Shown here: positions 54,603 to 64,000 of the stretch, piece by piece | Layout: each line of letters opens with the position of its first letter | Position numbering within the stretch: position 1 is the first letter of the stretch | DNA from: an uncultured Alphaproteobacteria bacterium | GTDB taxonomy: Bacteria > Pseudomonadota > Alphaproteobacteria > HIMB59 | NCBI GenBank assembly: GCA_902557145.1 | Contig: CACDYZ010000001.1 | Coordinates: 116,612-180,611 of the forward strand | Length of the DNA: 64,000 bases | Direction: 5' to 3' | Position numbers and translations under genes: made by a program | The notes under the pieces: model-generated | The model's database searches: none | Seen by the model: only the letters and a program-made list of their open reading frames with translations | What the model was told of the DNA's origin: nothing

Positions 54603-55304
54603 TTATCTTGTAATTAAGGTAGATCTACCACCATCAACTTGAAAATTTTGACCTGTTATCCATGATGATTTTTCAGATATTAGGAAAGAAGCTAAGTTTC
54701 CTATGTCATCTCCCGTACCAAGTCTTGACATTGGATGAAGTTTGCCTATTCCCTCAGCAACTTTTTCATTTGATACCATAAAATTTGACATTTTAGACAC
54801 AGATAGACTAGGAGATATTGTATTAAATCTTATCTTGGGTGCATAATCAGCAGCTAAAGAATTTGACAAACCTATCAAGGCACTTTTAGCTGAAGCTATT
54901 GCAGTATGATTTTTAAATCCCCTTACAGCAGCAATTGAAGAAAAAAACACGACAGAGGATGACTCAGACATTTTACTGATACTGTGGTTTAAAAAATGTA
55001 CGATATTATAAAAGTTTTCATCCATAATTTTTTTAAAATCATCTAAACTTGTACTAGAAAAGGGTTTAAGATTTATAGAGCCAATTGCAAAAACAATGCC
55101 AGAGATTTGGTAATCAATATTTTTAATAAAGTTTTCTGTCTCAGAAAAATCGTTTATATCCAATACATTTTTTTCAAAACTACCTTCAACGTCACCATCA
55201 AAAGCACTTCTTGAAAGAAGGACTAATTCATTATCATCTTTTAGATTTGCAACACATGATTTACCCACAGAACCGTTAGCTCCTATTATTAGAATTTTAC
55301 TCAT
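54603..55304 (-). CDS. Short-chain dehydrogenase
   Basis: ILIIGANGSVGKSC; C-terminal WITGQNFQVDGGRST. Confidence 0.88.
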   Translation of the reverse strand: MSKILIIGANGSVGKSCVANLKDDNELVLLSRSAFDGDVEGSFEKNVLDINDFSETENFIKNIDYQISGIVFAIGSINLKPFSSTSLDDFKKIMDENFYNIVHFLNHSISKMSESSSVVFFSSIAAVRGFKNHTAIASAKSALIGLSNSLAADYAPKIRFNTISPSLSVSKMSNFMVSNEKVAEGIGKLHPMSRLGTGDDIGNLASFLISEKSSWITGQNFQVDGGRSTLITR

Positions 55305-55337
55305 AGCTTTTTATACCAAATCAGGCTCTAATTAGAT

Positions 55338-56357
55338 TTAATTCTTAATTATTTTTAAACTATAACATGTCGTAAAGACAAATAGTAAAGTCCCAATTAT
55401 TTGATGAATAGAGCCTAAAGAAACTTGAACATTACTTAAAACAACAAAAACTCCTATAAATAGCTGAATGAAAACTAAAGAAATTATTAATAGAAGATGT
55501 AATTTTTGATATTTATTACTAATTCCTTTAAGGTGCCTTAAACCCAAATAAAGTATTGTAATGAACGATATGTAAGCTAAAGCTCTATGAAAAAAATGTA
55601 TAAAGACACTATTGTCAAAAAAACCAAATAATCGATCATCCAGGAAAAGCAAATTTTCAGGTATATAACTATCTCCCATTTTAGGCCAGGTGTTAAATGA
55701 CTTACCTGCATCTAGACCTGCCATAAATGCTCCATAAATTACTGTGAAAAAAACTATTAAATTAAAAAAAATAAAAATTGATTTATGGGAACTAAACTTA
55801 CTTTCGTAATTACCAATGTTAAGTCTTTTAATGAACAAAAAAGCAATAAAGGAGAGAATTATTTGGGCGATGATCAAATGAACTGCCAGTCTAATATGAC
55901 TTACATAGGGGTTAATATCTAAACCACTTTTTACCATCCACCAACCTATTAATCCTTGAGAACCTCCAAGAAAAAGAAGAAACAAATATGATAGCAACTC
56001 TTCTTTAGAAAAGTATTTCTTTAAAGCGAAGACAACAAAAGGAACTATAAAAATAATACCTATAATTCTTCCAAGAACTCTATGTCCATATTCCCACCAA
56101 AAAATATATTTAAATTCTGACAGTGTCATATTTACGTTTTTAATTTGATATTCTGGATATTGTTTGTAGTCGTCAAAAACTTTTAACCAATCTCCATCAG
56201 ACAGCGGAGGTATTGTTCCCACAAATAATTTCCAATCGACCATGGACAATCCTGATTCTGTAAGTCTTGTAAGCCCTCCCACAATAATCATTAATAAGAT
56301 TATTGTCATAAGGCTTATCAACCATATCTTGATTTGAAAACTCTCAGTTTTATACAT
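55338..56357 (-). CDS. Heme A synthase COX15/CtaA
   Basis: IIVGGLTRLTESGLSMVDWKLFVGTIPPL; EYGHRVLGRIIG. Confidence 0.94.
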   Translation of the reverse strand: MYKTESFQIKIWLISLMTIILLMIIVGGLTRLTESGLSMVDWKLFVGTIPPLSDGDWLKVFDDYKQYPEYQIKNVNMTLSEFKYIFWWEYGHRVLGRIIGIIFIVPFVVFALKKYFSKEELLSYLFLLFLGGSQGLIGWWMVKSGLDINPYVSHIRLAVHLIIAQIILSFIAFLFIKRLNIGNYESKFSSHKSIFIFFNLIVFFTVIYGAFMAGLDAGKSFNTWPKMGDSYIPENLLFLDDRLFGFFDNSVFIHFFHRALAYISFITILYLGLRHLKGISNKYQKLHLLLIISLVFIQLFIGVFVVLSNVQVSLGSIHQIIGTLLFVFTTCYSLKIIKN

Positions 56358-56464
56358 CTAATCTAAACTTATAATTTTTTAGAATATATTTAGTATATTA
56401 ATTTTAGTCGCATTCAGCCTATCGAACTGATAGACCTAATAGTCTAAAATACTGTAAATTTCAA

Positions 56465-56782
56465 ATGTCATACCATATCAACGTTATAGATCATGATGGT
56501 TCCCCTCATAAAATTGAGGCAACAATTGGATTTTCAATTATGGAAATTATCAGAGATGCTGGTTTAGATATCGAAGCAATATGTGGTGGTTGTTGTGCTT
56601 GTGCCACTTGTCATTGTTATGTTGAAGATAACTGGTTAGAGAAGATATCAAAGGCTGATGATGACGAAGAATCTATGCTTGACCAGGCAATGGATATTAA
56701 AAAAAATTCGAGACTTTCATGTCAAATCCCATTTACAGAAGAGCTCAATGGTATTACTTTAACTTTAGCACCTAAATTTTGA
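56465..56782 (+). CDS. [2Fe-2S] adrenodoxin-type ferredoxin
   Basis: CGGCCACATCHCYV plus SCQIPFTEELNGITLTLAP. Confidence 0.93.
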   Translation: MSYHINVIDHDGSPHKIEATIGFSIMEIIRDAGLDIEAICGGCCACATCHCYVEDNWLEKISKADDDEESMLDQAMDIKKNSRLSCQIPFTEELNGITLTLAPKF

Positions 56783-58326
56783 CTGATTATAACTCATATA
56801 AATCTTGGCCTTTTAATGAAGCTAAAAAAATAGTTAAAAGATTTGGTGAAAGTAATATCAAAAAGAAAATTATTTTTGAAACTGGCTATGGTCCGTCAGG
56901 TTTACCACACATAGGCACCTTTGGTGAAGTTTTGAGGACTAATATGGTTCGGTTTTGCTATGAAAAACTAACTGGTAAACAAACTGATCTTATTGCTTTT
57001 TCTGATGACATGGACGGTTTTAGAAAAGTTCCTGATAATATTCCAAATAAAGAGAAATTATCTAAGTATCTAGATTATCCTTTAACCTCTGTACCAGATC
57101 CTTTTGATGAGTTTAAGAGTTTTGGCGAGCACAATAATTCCAAGCTTAAAGAATTTCTTAATAGATTTAATTTGCCCTTTACATTTCAAAGCTCAACCGA
57201 TGCATACAAATCAGGTTTATTTAATGACACAATAAAAAAAATTATAAAAAATTATGATGAAATAAAAAATGTTGTTCTCCCAACTCTTGGTGAAGAAAGA
57301 AGAAAATCTTATAGCCCATTTTTTCCTATCAATGAAAAAACTGGAAAAATTTTACAAGTTCCTATTGAAGAAGTAAATAATGATGATTTTACTGTTTCTT
57401 ACTACGAGGATGGAGAATTAAAATCTAAATCAGTTCTAGATGGAAATTGCAAACTTCAGTGGAAAGTTGATTGGGCCATGAGATGGGCTGCTTTTGGTGT
57501 AGACTATGAAATGTGCGGAAAAGATTTAACCGATAGCTATAGCTTATCTTCAAAGATATGCAGGATTATCGGCTCAAAACCTCCAGAAAATTTAATTTAC
57601 GAGTTATTTCTTGATGAAAATGCCGAAAAAATTAGCAAATCAAAAGGCAATGGAATAAGTATCGACGATTGGCTAAAATACTCCATCGAAGAGAGCCTAT
57701 CTATGTTTATGTATCAAAGACCCACTACAGCTAAGAAACTTTTCTTTGATGTTATTCCTAAAAATACTGACGAATATTTATCCCATGTTAACAAGTTTAA
57801 CAGTGACGACCAAAATGCAGATAATCCTGCATGGCATATTCATAAATCAGTCAATCCCCTTTATAGTTCAAAAATAAATTACAGTTTAATTTTAAATGTC
57901 ATATCTGTTTGTAAATCTGAAGATCCTAGTGTGATATTTGGTTTAATTAAAAATTATCAAAAAAATTTTAGCAAAGTTGAAGAGGATCTTATTAATAGAA
58001 TGATTGATTGTGGTATAAATTATTTTAAAGATTTTATTCAGCCAAATTTAAAGTTTAAAATTCCAAATTCAGAAGAATTAATTATACTAAAAGAAGTTGT
58101 GAAAAAATTAAAAGAGGTAGAACCATCTGCAGATGCAGATGAATTTCAAACTGTAATTTTTAGTGTAGGTAAAAATTCTATTTATAAAGAAAATATAAGA
58201 GAATTTTTTAAACTAATTTATCTAGTTGTTTTTGGTCAAGAAAATGGTCCTAGATTAGGGTCATTTACAAAAATATACACAAAAGACAAAACTCTAGAGT
58301 TATTTAACTCTAAGCTTAATGTATAG
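56779..58326 (+). CDS. lysK: Lysine--tRNA ligase, class I
   Basis: GYGPSGLPHIGTFGEVLRT (HIGH-like); KISKSKGNGISID (KMSKS-like). Confidence 0.94.
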   Translation: MTDYNSYKSWPFNEAKKIVKRFGESNIKKKIIFETGYGPSGLPHIGTFGEVLRTNMVRFCYEKLTGKQTDLIAFSDDMDGFRKVPDNIPNKEKLSKYLDYPLTSVPDPFDEFKSFGEHNNSKLKEFLNRFNLPFTFQSSTDAYKSGLFNDTIKKIIKNYDEIKNVVLPTLGEERRKSYSPFFPINEKTGKILQVPIEEVNNDDFTVSYYEDGELKSKSVLDGNCKLQWKVDWAMRWAAFGVDYEMCGKDLTDSYSLSSKICRIIGSKPPENLIYELFLDENAEKISKSKGNGISIDDWLKYSIEESLSMFMYQRPTTAKKLFFDVIPKNTDEYLSHVNKFNSDDQNADNPAWHIHKSVNPLYSSKINYSLILNVISVCKSEDPSVIFGLIKNYQKNFSKVEEDLINRMIDCGINYFKDFIQPNLKFKIPNSEELIILKEVVKKLKEVEPSADADEFQTVIFSVGKNSIYKENIREFFKLIYLVVFGQENGPRLGSFTKIYTKDKTLELFNSKLNV

Positions 58327-59362
58327 TATAGCTCACCGTATCTTAAAAAAACTCGATCCTGAATTGTCTCATAACCTCTCTATTAAAGCTCTAAAGTTGG
58401 GTATTTACCCAAAGATAACCTATAAAAATACTGAAATACTTGAGCAAACTATATGGGGGAGAACTTTTAAAACCCCAATTGGCCTATCTGCAGGTTTTGA
58501 TAAAAATGCAGAAGTAATCAATCCTATATTAAATTTAGGATTTAGTTTTACAGAGTTGGGTACGGTGACACCTTTGCCTCAAAAGGGAAACACAAAACCA
58601 AGAATTCATAGATACCCAGCACAAAAAGCACTCATAAACTCTCTGGGTTTTAACAATAAAGGCATGGATGTTTTTGAAAGAAATATTAACAACTCTAATT
58701 TAAAAGAAAATTTTCAAGATAAAATTATTGGAATTAATATTGGTAATAATAAAGATACTATCGAAATATTAGATGATCTTAAAAAACTTTTCGACAGACT
58801 ATATAGACTGGGAGATTACATTGTAGTAAACCTGTCTTCTCCTAATACACCAGGCCTAAGGGATAATCTTAAATCTCAAAATTTTGAGAAGATCGTTACA
58901 ACTATTCACAAATTTAGAGATCAAAATAATTCAAAAATACCAATTTTATTCAAAATTTCACCAGACATTTCAGATCAGGATAAGAAAGACATTTCACTAA
59001 TTTCTCTAGCAAATGATGTCGATGGGCTGATATTAACAAATACCACAATTAATAAATCCATGGTTAATGAGAAATTAGAGGGAGGGGTTAGTGGTAGACC
59101 ATTATTCCTTAAATCAAATGAATTAATTAGAGATTTCTATACTCTTACCTCCGGAAAAATAAAAATTATTGGTGTAGGAGGTATTTTTGATGCCAATGAT
59201 ATTTTAACAAAAATGAAATTAGGTGCCTCTCTAATTCAAATTTATAGCAGTTTTACTTACGAAGGTCCTTATCATGTAAAAAAAATGACTTTAGATTTAA
59301 TTAATTTAATACAACAACAAGGTTTTAGAAGTATTTCTGAGGTAATTGGACAATACTCATGA
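58319..59362 (+). CDS. pyrD: Dihydroorotate dehydrogenase (quinone)
   Basis: PIGLSAGFDKNAEVI; VVNLSSPNTPGLRDNL; GVGGIFDANDIL. Confidence 0.95.
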   Translation: MYSIAHRILKKLDPELSHNLSIKALKLGIYPKITYKNTEILEQTIWGRTFKTPIGLSAGFDKNAEVINPILNLGFSFTELGTVTPLPQKGNTKPRIHRYPAQKALINSLGFNNKGMDVFERNINNSNLKENFQDKIIGINIGNNKDTIEILDDLKKLFDRLYRLGDYIVVNLSSPNTPGLRDNLKSQNFEKIVTTIHKFRDQNNSKIPILFKISPDISDQDKKDISLISLANDVDGLILTNTTINKSMVNEKLEGGVSGRPLFLKSNELIRDFYTLTSGKIKIIGVGGIFDANDILTKMKLGASLIQIYSSFTYEGPYHVKKMTLDLINLIQQQGFRSISEVIGQYS

Positions 59363-60180
59363 AAAAAATATTATCTTTCAAAAACGTAATTAATAATTAC
59401 GACTATTTCTTATTTGACCAGTGGGGTGTTCTACATAATGGCTATAAAAAATTTTTAGAAGCAGAAAAATGTTTAGAGTTTTTAAAATTTAAAAATAAAA
59501 AAATTATTCTTATTTCTAATTCTGCTAATCCCTCGCTTCAATCTGAGGTCAATCTTAAAAGATTAGGCTATAGTGAAAAATTATTTGATTATTGTGTTAC
59601 CAGTGGACAAATTGCCTTAAATAATATTAATAAAGATATCTATCAAAAATATGGAAGAAAATGTTTCCCTTTAGAGCTATCTAGAGAGAAAATCAAATAT
59701 TTTGATCTTGATTGCACTAAAAATATTGAGAAAGCTAATTTTGCTATGATTGCAGATTTAAAAGATGGTTTATCTATTCTAGATTTTGCTGAATATTTGG
59801 ACAAAATCTTTAAATATAAACTTCCTCTTTTATGTGCAAATCCAGATTATTTGGTGCATAACAATAATACTCTTTCTATGTGTGGAGGGACAGTAGCTCA
59901 GCTTTACTTTGATTTAGGTGGAACTGTATTTAGGTATGGTAAACCATACAAACCAATATATGAGGATATTATTAAACGAATGAGTATTAAAAATAAAAAA
60001 AAAGTATTGGTAATCGGAGACTCATTGTGGCACGACGTAGCCGGAGGCAGAAAAATGAAATTTGACACTCTTTGGATTGAAAATGGGGTTCATAAACCTC
60101 AGTTGACAAAAAAAGATGATATTAATCAACTTTTAAATGAGTTTACACCAAAATACTCAATGAGTGAGCTAAAACTGTAA
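59359..60180 (+). CDS. HAD-superfamily hydrolase, subfamily IIA
   Basis: FDQWGVLHNGYKKF; LVIGDSLWHDVAGGRKMKFDTLWI. Confidence 0.88.
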   Translation: MKKILSFKNVINNYDYFLFDQWGVLHNGYKKFLEAEKCLEFLKFKNKKIILISNSANPSLQSEVNLKRLGYSEKLFDYCVTSGQIALNNINKDIYQKYGRKCFPLELSREKIKYFDLDCTKNIEKANFAMIADLKDGLSILDFAEYLDKIFKYKLPLLCANPDYLVHNNNTLSMCGGTVAQLYFDLGGTVFRYGKPYKPIYEDIIKRMSIKNKKKVLVIGDSLWHDVAGGRKMKFDTLWIENGVHKPQLTKKDDINQLLNEFTPKYSMSELKL

Positions 60181-60227
60181 GAAACTATTATTGTAAAAAA
60201 GGAACTTTTATATTATAAACTCACATC

Positions 60228-60521
60228 ATGTCTAGATCTTGCGATATTACTGGAAAAAAACACCAAACTGGCCATAACGTAAGCCATTCTAATATTAAAT
60301 CAAAAAGGCGATTTATGGTTAACTTGAATAGTGTTACTCTATTCAGCGAGTCTCTAAAAAGAAAATTTAGAATGAGAATAGCCTCATCAACCCTTAGAAC
60401 AATTGATAAACATGGTGGTTTAGATCAATATCTAAATAAAACAAGTTCTCGATCTTTAACTGACAAAGCTCTAAAAATTAAAAAACAAATCGAAAAAAAT
60501 GTTAGCCAAAAAGCTAGCTAA
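60228..60521 (+). CDS. rpmB: 50S ribosomal protein L28
   Basis: SRSCDITGKKHQTGHNVSHSNIKSKRRFMVNLN. Confidence 0.97.
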   Translation: MSRSCDITGKKHQTGHNVSHSNIKSKRRFMVNLNSVTLFSESLKRKFRMRIASSTLRTIDKHGGLDQYLNKTSSRSLTDKALKIKKQIEKNVSQKAS

Positions 60522-61289
60522 ATGTTTCAAGAATTATTTTTAAACTTATCCAATAATTTAAATAACACTTCAGTTGTTATGATTTGGCTGTTCCAAATTA
60601 TCTTTTGTTATTTTTCAATTTTATTTTCACTTAAGTTTTTTGGAAAAACAGGTATCTATGTTTACGTAGCAATAGCAATAATACTAGCAAATATTCAAGT
60701 TCTAAAAGTTGTAGATTTTCCTTTCTTTCCTGAGCCTATGGCATTAGGAACGGTACTGTTTATTTCAATTTTCCTTTGTACTGACATTCTAAATGAATAT
60801 TTCGATAAAAAATCTGCAACTAAGTGTATTTATCTTGGTATTGCAGCTTATTTATTTTCAACAGTGCTGATGTTTCTAACAATATCTATGACACCTATTA
60901 ATCCGGATGCATATCCTGCATGGGCTTGGAGCTATGATATGCATGAATCAATTAAGACAATTTTTCTTCCACAATTTCCTATAATAGTCGGAAGTATTTG
61001 TGCATTTTTTATTAGTCAGAAAATTGATATTTTTATATTTTCTTATTTAAAAAATAAAAATACCAATCTTTGGTTCAGAAATAATGCATCCACAGTAGTT
61101 TCTCAATTTATTGATAATATTATATTCAGTGTTCTTGCATTTAATATTTTAACTTCAAATCCTGTGCCTTTGTTTGACCTGATCATTTCTTATGGCTTAG
61201 GTATTTATTTTCTGAGAATTTTATTAAGTCTGTTTGATACAATTTTTATATATTTAGCGAAGAATTTCTTACCTTCTAAACTTGACTAA
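60522..61289 (+). CDS. Queuosine precursor transporter (YhhQ family)
   Basis: FISIFLCTDILNEYFDKKSATK; adjacent to tgt. Confidence 0.9.
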   Translation: MFQELFLNLSNNLNNTSVVMIWLFQIIFCYFSILFSLKFFGKTGIYVYVAIAIILANIQVLKVVDFPFFPEPMALGTVLFISIFLCTDILNEYFDKKSATKCIYLGIAAYLFSTVLMFLTISMTPINPDAYPAWAWSYDMHESIKTIFLPQFPIIVGSICAFFISQKIDIFIFSYLKNKNTNLWFRNNASTVVSQFIDNIIFSVLAFNILTSNPVPLFDLIISYGLGIYFLRILLSLFDTIFIYLAKNFLPSKLD

Positions 61290-62484
61290 TTTTTTTCAAG
61301 TAAAAAAAAAGTCTCAATTATCTAATGCTCGACTTGGATTAATTACCACTGCACATGGTAAAATAAATACTCCAGCTTTTATTTTCTGTGGTACTAAAGC
61401 CACTGTTAAATCTGTGTTACCTTCGCAATTAAAATTAGCGAGCACACAAATTATCCTCTCAAATACATACCATTTAATGCTTCAACCGGGTCCAGAGATA
61501 ATTTCAAAAGAAGGTGGTCTGCAGAATTTTACTCATTGGAATGGACCCATGATGACTGACAGTGGTGGGTATCAAATTTTTTCACTAGGATATGGCTCAG
61601 TTTCAGAGGAAATAAAAGGAAAAAATAACAACACAAAAAGGAAGTCTCTTATAAAAATAACAGAAGAGGGAGCTTCTTTTAGAAATTATATTAATGGTGA
61701 TAAAGTATTCCTTTCACCTGAGAGGTCTATTGAATTACAACGTGACTTTGGAGCTGATTTAATATTTGTTTTAGATGAATGCACACCTTTTAACGTTTCA
61801 AAAAAATATACAGAAAAGTCTATGTATATGAGTCATCGTTGGGCTGTAAGATGTAAAAATTCATTTGACTCGAAATTTAGAAATTATGAACCAACTTTTG
61901 GCTCCTCTGGGAAACAGTCTCTGTATGGAATAATACAAGGGGGTGTCTATGAAGATTTAAGAAAGATTGCATGTGAAGAGACTTGCTCAAAAGATTTTGA
62001 TGGACTTGCAATAGGGGGCTCCTTGGGTAGTACAAAAAACCAAATGTACGATATTTTTTCTTTGTGTGAAAACTATTTGGATAAATCCAAACCAATACAT
62101 ATTTTAGGAATTGGAGGATTAGATGATATCTTACACGGTGTAAGTTCAGGATACGATACGTTTGATTGTGTTTCACCAACTAGAATTGCAAGACATGGTA
62201 TCATGATGTCAAAACTAAGTAGTAACGGAATTAATTTAAATAATTCAAAATACAAAGATGATCATTCCAGTTTAGATGAGGATTGTGAAATACAGGAAAT
62301 TAATAAATTCTCAAAATCGTATTTACACCATTTATTTAAGTCTAATGAAATGTTAGGGATGATTATTTTATCAATCTATAATATTTGGTTTATGAATAAA
62401 TTTTTTGAGGAAATAAGAAAATCAATAAATGAGAATAAGTTTGAAGAGTATAAGAGTAGTATTTTATCTAATTTAGTTAAATAA
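61282..62484 (+). CDS. tgt: tRNA-guanine transglycosylase
   Basis: [57 protein letters not shown]. Confidence 0.96.
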   Translation: MTNFFQVKKKSQLSNARLGLITTAHGKINTPAFIFCGTKATVKSVLPSQLKLASTQIILSNTYHLMLQPGPEIISKEGGLQNFTHWNGPMMTDSGGYQIFSLGYGSVSEEIKGKNNNTKRKSLIKITEEGASFRNYINGDKVFLSPERSIELQRDFGADLIFVLDECTPFNVSKKYTEKSMYMSHRWAVRCKNSFDSKFRNYEPTFGSSGKQSLYGIIQGGVYEDLRKIACEETCSKDFDGLAIGGSLGSTKNQMYDIFSLCENYLDKSKPIHILGIGGLDDILHGVSSGYDTFDCVSPTRIARHGIMMSKLSSNGINLNNSKYKDDHSSLDEDCEIQEINKFSKSYLHHLFKSNEMLGMIILSIYNIWFMNKFFEEIRKSINENKFEEYKSSILSNLVK

Positions 62485-64000
62485 TGATTCTATTTTCTCA
62501 AACATAATACCTCCTAACTCTTCTACATCGTGAATGGTAATAGCCTTACTGTAATACTGACCAACATTATGCCCAATACCAATTGCTAATAATTCAATAT
62601 TTGATTTCTGCTCTATTGCAACAATAGTGCTTTTTAGATGTTTTTCTAGATAATTACTGTTATTCACAGATAATGTAGAGTCATCTACTGGAGCCCCATC
62701 AGATATTACAATTAAAATTTTTCTACTTTCAGGTCTCTTTGAAATCCTCGAACTAGCCCAAAGAAGTGCTTCACCATCAATATTTTCTTTTAAAAGGCCT
62801 TCTTTTAACATTAGGCCTAAATTTATCTTTGATTTTTTTGAGTTTTGGTCTGCTGATTTATAAATGATATGTCTAAGATCATTTAGCCTTCCTGGATTTT
62901 TCTGTTTCCCGTTTTTGAGCCAATGCTCTCGAGTCTTACCACCTTTCCAAGCCTTTGTTGTAAAACCAAGTATTTCAACTTTGATCTTACATTTTTCCAA
63001 AGTAGCTGCGATCATATCTGTAGTTAAAGCAGCAATCATAATTGGTTTTCCTCTCATAGATCCAGAATTATCAATTAATAAAGTTACGGTTGTATCTTCG
63101 AATTTAATTTCCTTCTCTTTTTTGAAAGATAGTGAATTATTTGAATTAGTTATAACTCGTGTGAGTTTAGATGTATCTAATACTCCATCATCTAAATCAA
63201 AATTCCATGATCTATTTTGCTTAGATTGAAGTTTACGATATAGTTTATTTGCTAATCTTGATATCTGTTTTTGATACAAGTCACATTTTTCATCGAGCTG
63301 TCTTCTAAGAGCAATTAGTTCTTCATGGTCGCATAGTTTAAAAGCTTCAATTATCTCATCGTATTGATTTGTTGCTGTTTTATAGTTTTGACTTAAGTTT
63401 CTGTAACTATCAATTGACTTAATTATATCATCAATTTGTTGGTCTGAAATTTCAATATCGACCTCCTCTCCTTGAACGCTTGATTGATCATTATCTGTGT
63501 CACTTTCAGGTGTATGCATATTATCGTCTAATTGGCTTTCTTCAGGTTTCTGAGCTTGATTTTCTTCTTGATTTTCTTGCTGATTGAAATCCTCTTCATC
63601 TTTTCCTTCATCAAGATTTTTATCATCTTCCTTATTTTCTTCTTCAAGGGACGGAAAGATAATTCTTAAAAGATCTACAGATAAAGATAAGTATTCCTTT
63701 TGTTCCGCTAAATTTTGAGATAATTCTTGAAGTGTATTAAAAAATTCAGATACATTGTCCTTAGACGTTATATTCTTCAGATGTTTATTATTCAGTTTCC
63801 ACTTTTTACCATTTACAAAATCAATAAAAAAAAGTGTTAAAGTAAAGTAAAATAAATCTTTAGAGTCCTTTTGCTTTTTTAGATTTAAAATCTCTAATCT
63901 TTTTAGCCACTTATTCTCAATATTTTTTACTATTCCTTTAAAAGGTCTCGAGCCATAAGTTTCATATCGCAAACGTTCTAAAAAGATAATTTCTTCTTTA
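62473..64000 (-). CDS. Cobaltochelatase CobT-like protein with VWA domain, 5' end beyond window
   Basis: [21 protein letters not shown] (MIDAS); acidic linker. The frame is open upstream of 63972 to the window end (...[27 protein letters not shown]). Confidence 0.9.
   Translation of the reverse strand, partial: KEEIIFLERLRYETYGSRPFKGIVKNIENKWLKRLEILNLKKQKDSKDLFYFTLTLFFIDFVNGKKWKLNNKHLKNITSKDNVSEFFNTLQELSQNLAEQKEYLSLSVDLLRIIFPSLEEENKEDDKNLDEGKDEEDFNQQENQEENQAQKPEESQLDDNMHTPESDTDNDQSSVQGEEVDIEISDQQIDDIIKSIDSYRNLSQNYKTATNQYDEIIEAFKLCDHEELIALRRQLDEKCDLYQKQISRLANKLYRKLQSKQNRSWNFDLDDGVLDTSKLTRVITNSNNSLSFKKEKEIKFEDTTVTLLIDNSGSMRGKPIMIAALTTDMIAATLEKCKIKVEILGFTTKAWKGGKTREHWLKNGKQKNPGRLNDLRHIIYKSADQNSKKSKINLGLMLKEGLLKENIDGEALLWASSRISKRPESRKILIVISDGAPVDDSTLSVNNSNYLEKHLKSTIVAIEQKSNIELLAIGIGHNVGQYYSKAITIHDVEELGGIMFEKIESLFN

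Noticed and set aside
56400-56464. CTATC-GAACT-GATAG inverted repeat upstream of the ferredoxin gene
   Set aside because: Arms are only 5 bp and AT-rich; too weak to call an operator without conservation data.
61877-62255. Minus-strand ORFs in tgt
   Set aside because: Antisense to conserved TGT motifs.
62864-63229. Plus-strand ORF 121 aa in CobT-like gene
   Set aside because: Antisense to the VWA/MIDAS region.
63200-63660. Glu/Gln/Asp-rich low-complexity stretch
   Set aside because: Typical acidic linker of CobT proteins, not a novel repeat.

Overview
This is a 64 kb stretch of a very AT-rich, streamlined genome. The permuted two-piece tmRNA gene, the short-form HisG, the class I LysRS, the CobT-type gene and the operon content suggest a marine alphaproteobacterium; this placement is inference. 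Most of the window is core metabolism: murA-hisG-hisD-infA-RNase G, hflK-hflC-degQ-miaA-ilvB-ilvN-ilvC-leuA-mreBCD-mrdA-rodA, panB/apt, glyQS, pyrC, purEK, COX15, lysK, pyrD, rpmB, tgt and cobT (partial). I see no CRISPR array, IS element, prophage or rRNA. The accessory signals are concentrated in 1-26 kb. (1) A 28-bp copy of the tRNA-Thr 3' end (26/28 identical) lies 1.6 kb from the intact tRNA-Thr gene. It brackets exactly one gene, a coiled-coil-anchored glucose/sorbosone dehydrogenase-like protein, and the remnant encodes the last residues and stop codon of the neighbouring ORF. (2) An unannotated 26-aa ORF carries 9 cysteines. (3) A reduced Anbu-proteasome / circularly permuted ATP-grasp pair is divergent across an operator-like palindrome. 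(4) clpB is broken by one extra base in an A8 tract. (5) A FeS-BCP-family photolyase-like protein appears to lack all four [4Fe-4S] cysteines. (6) A CRTAC1-like + fasciclin pair is divergent from a Cys-rich secreted protein. All family calls come from reading the translations; no database search was run.
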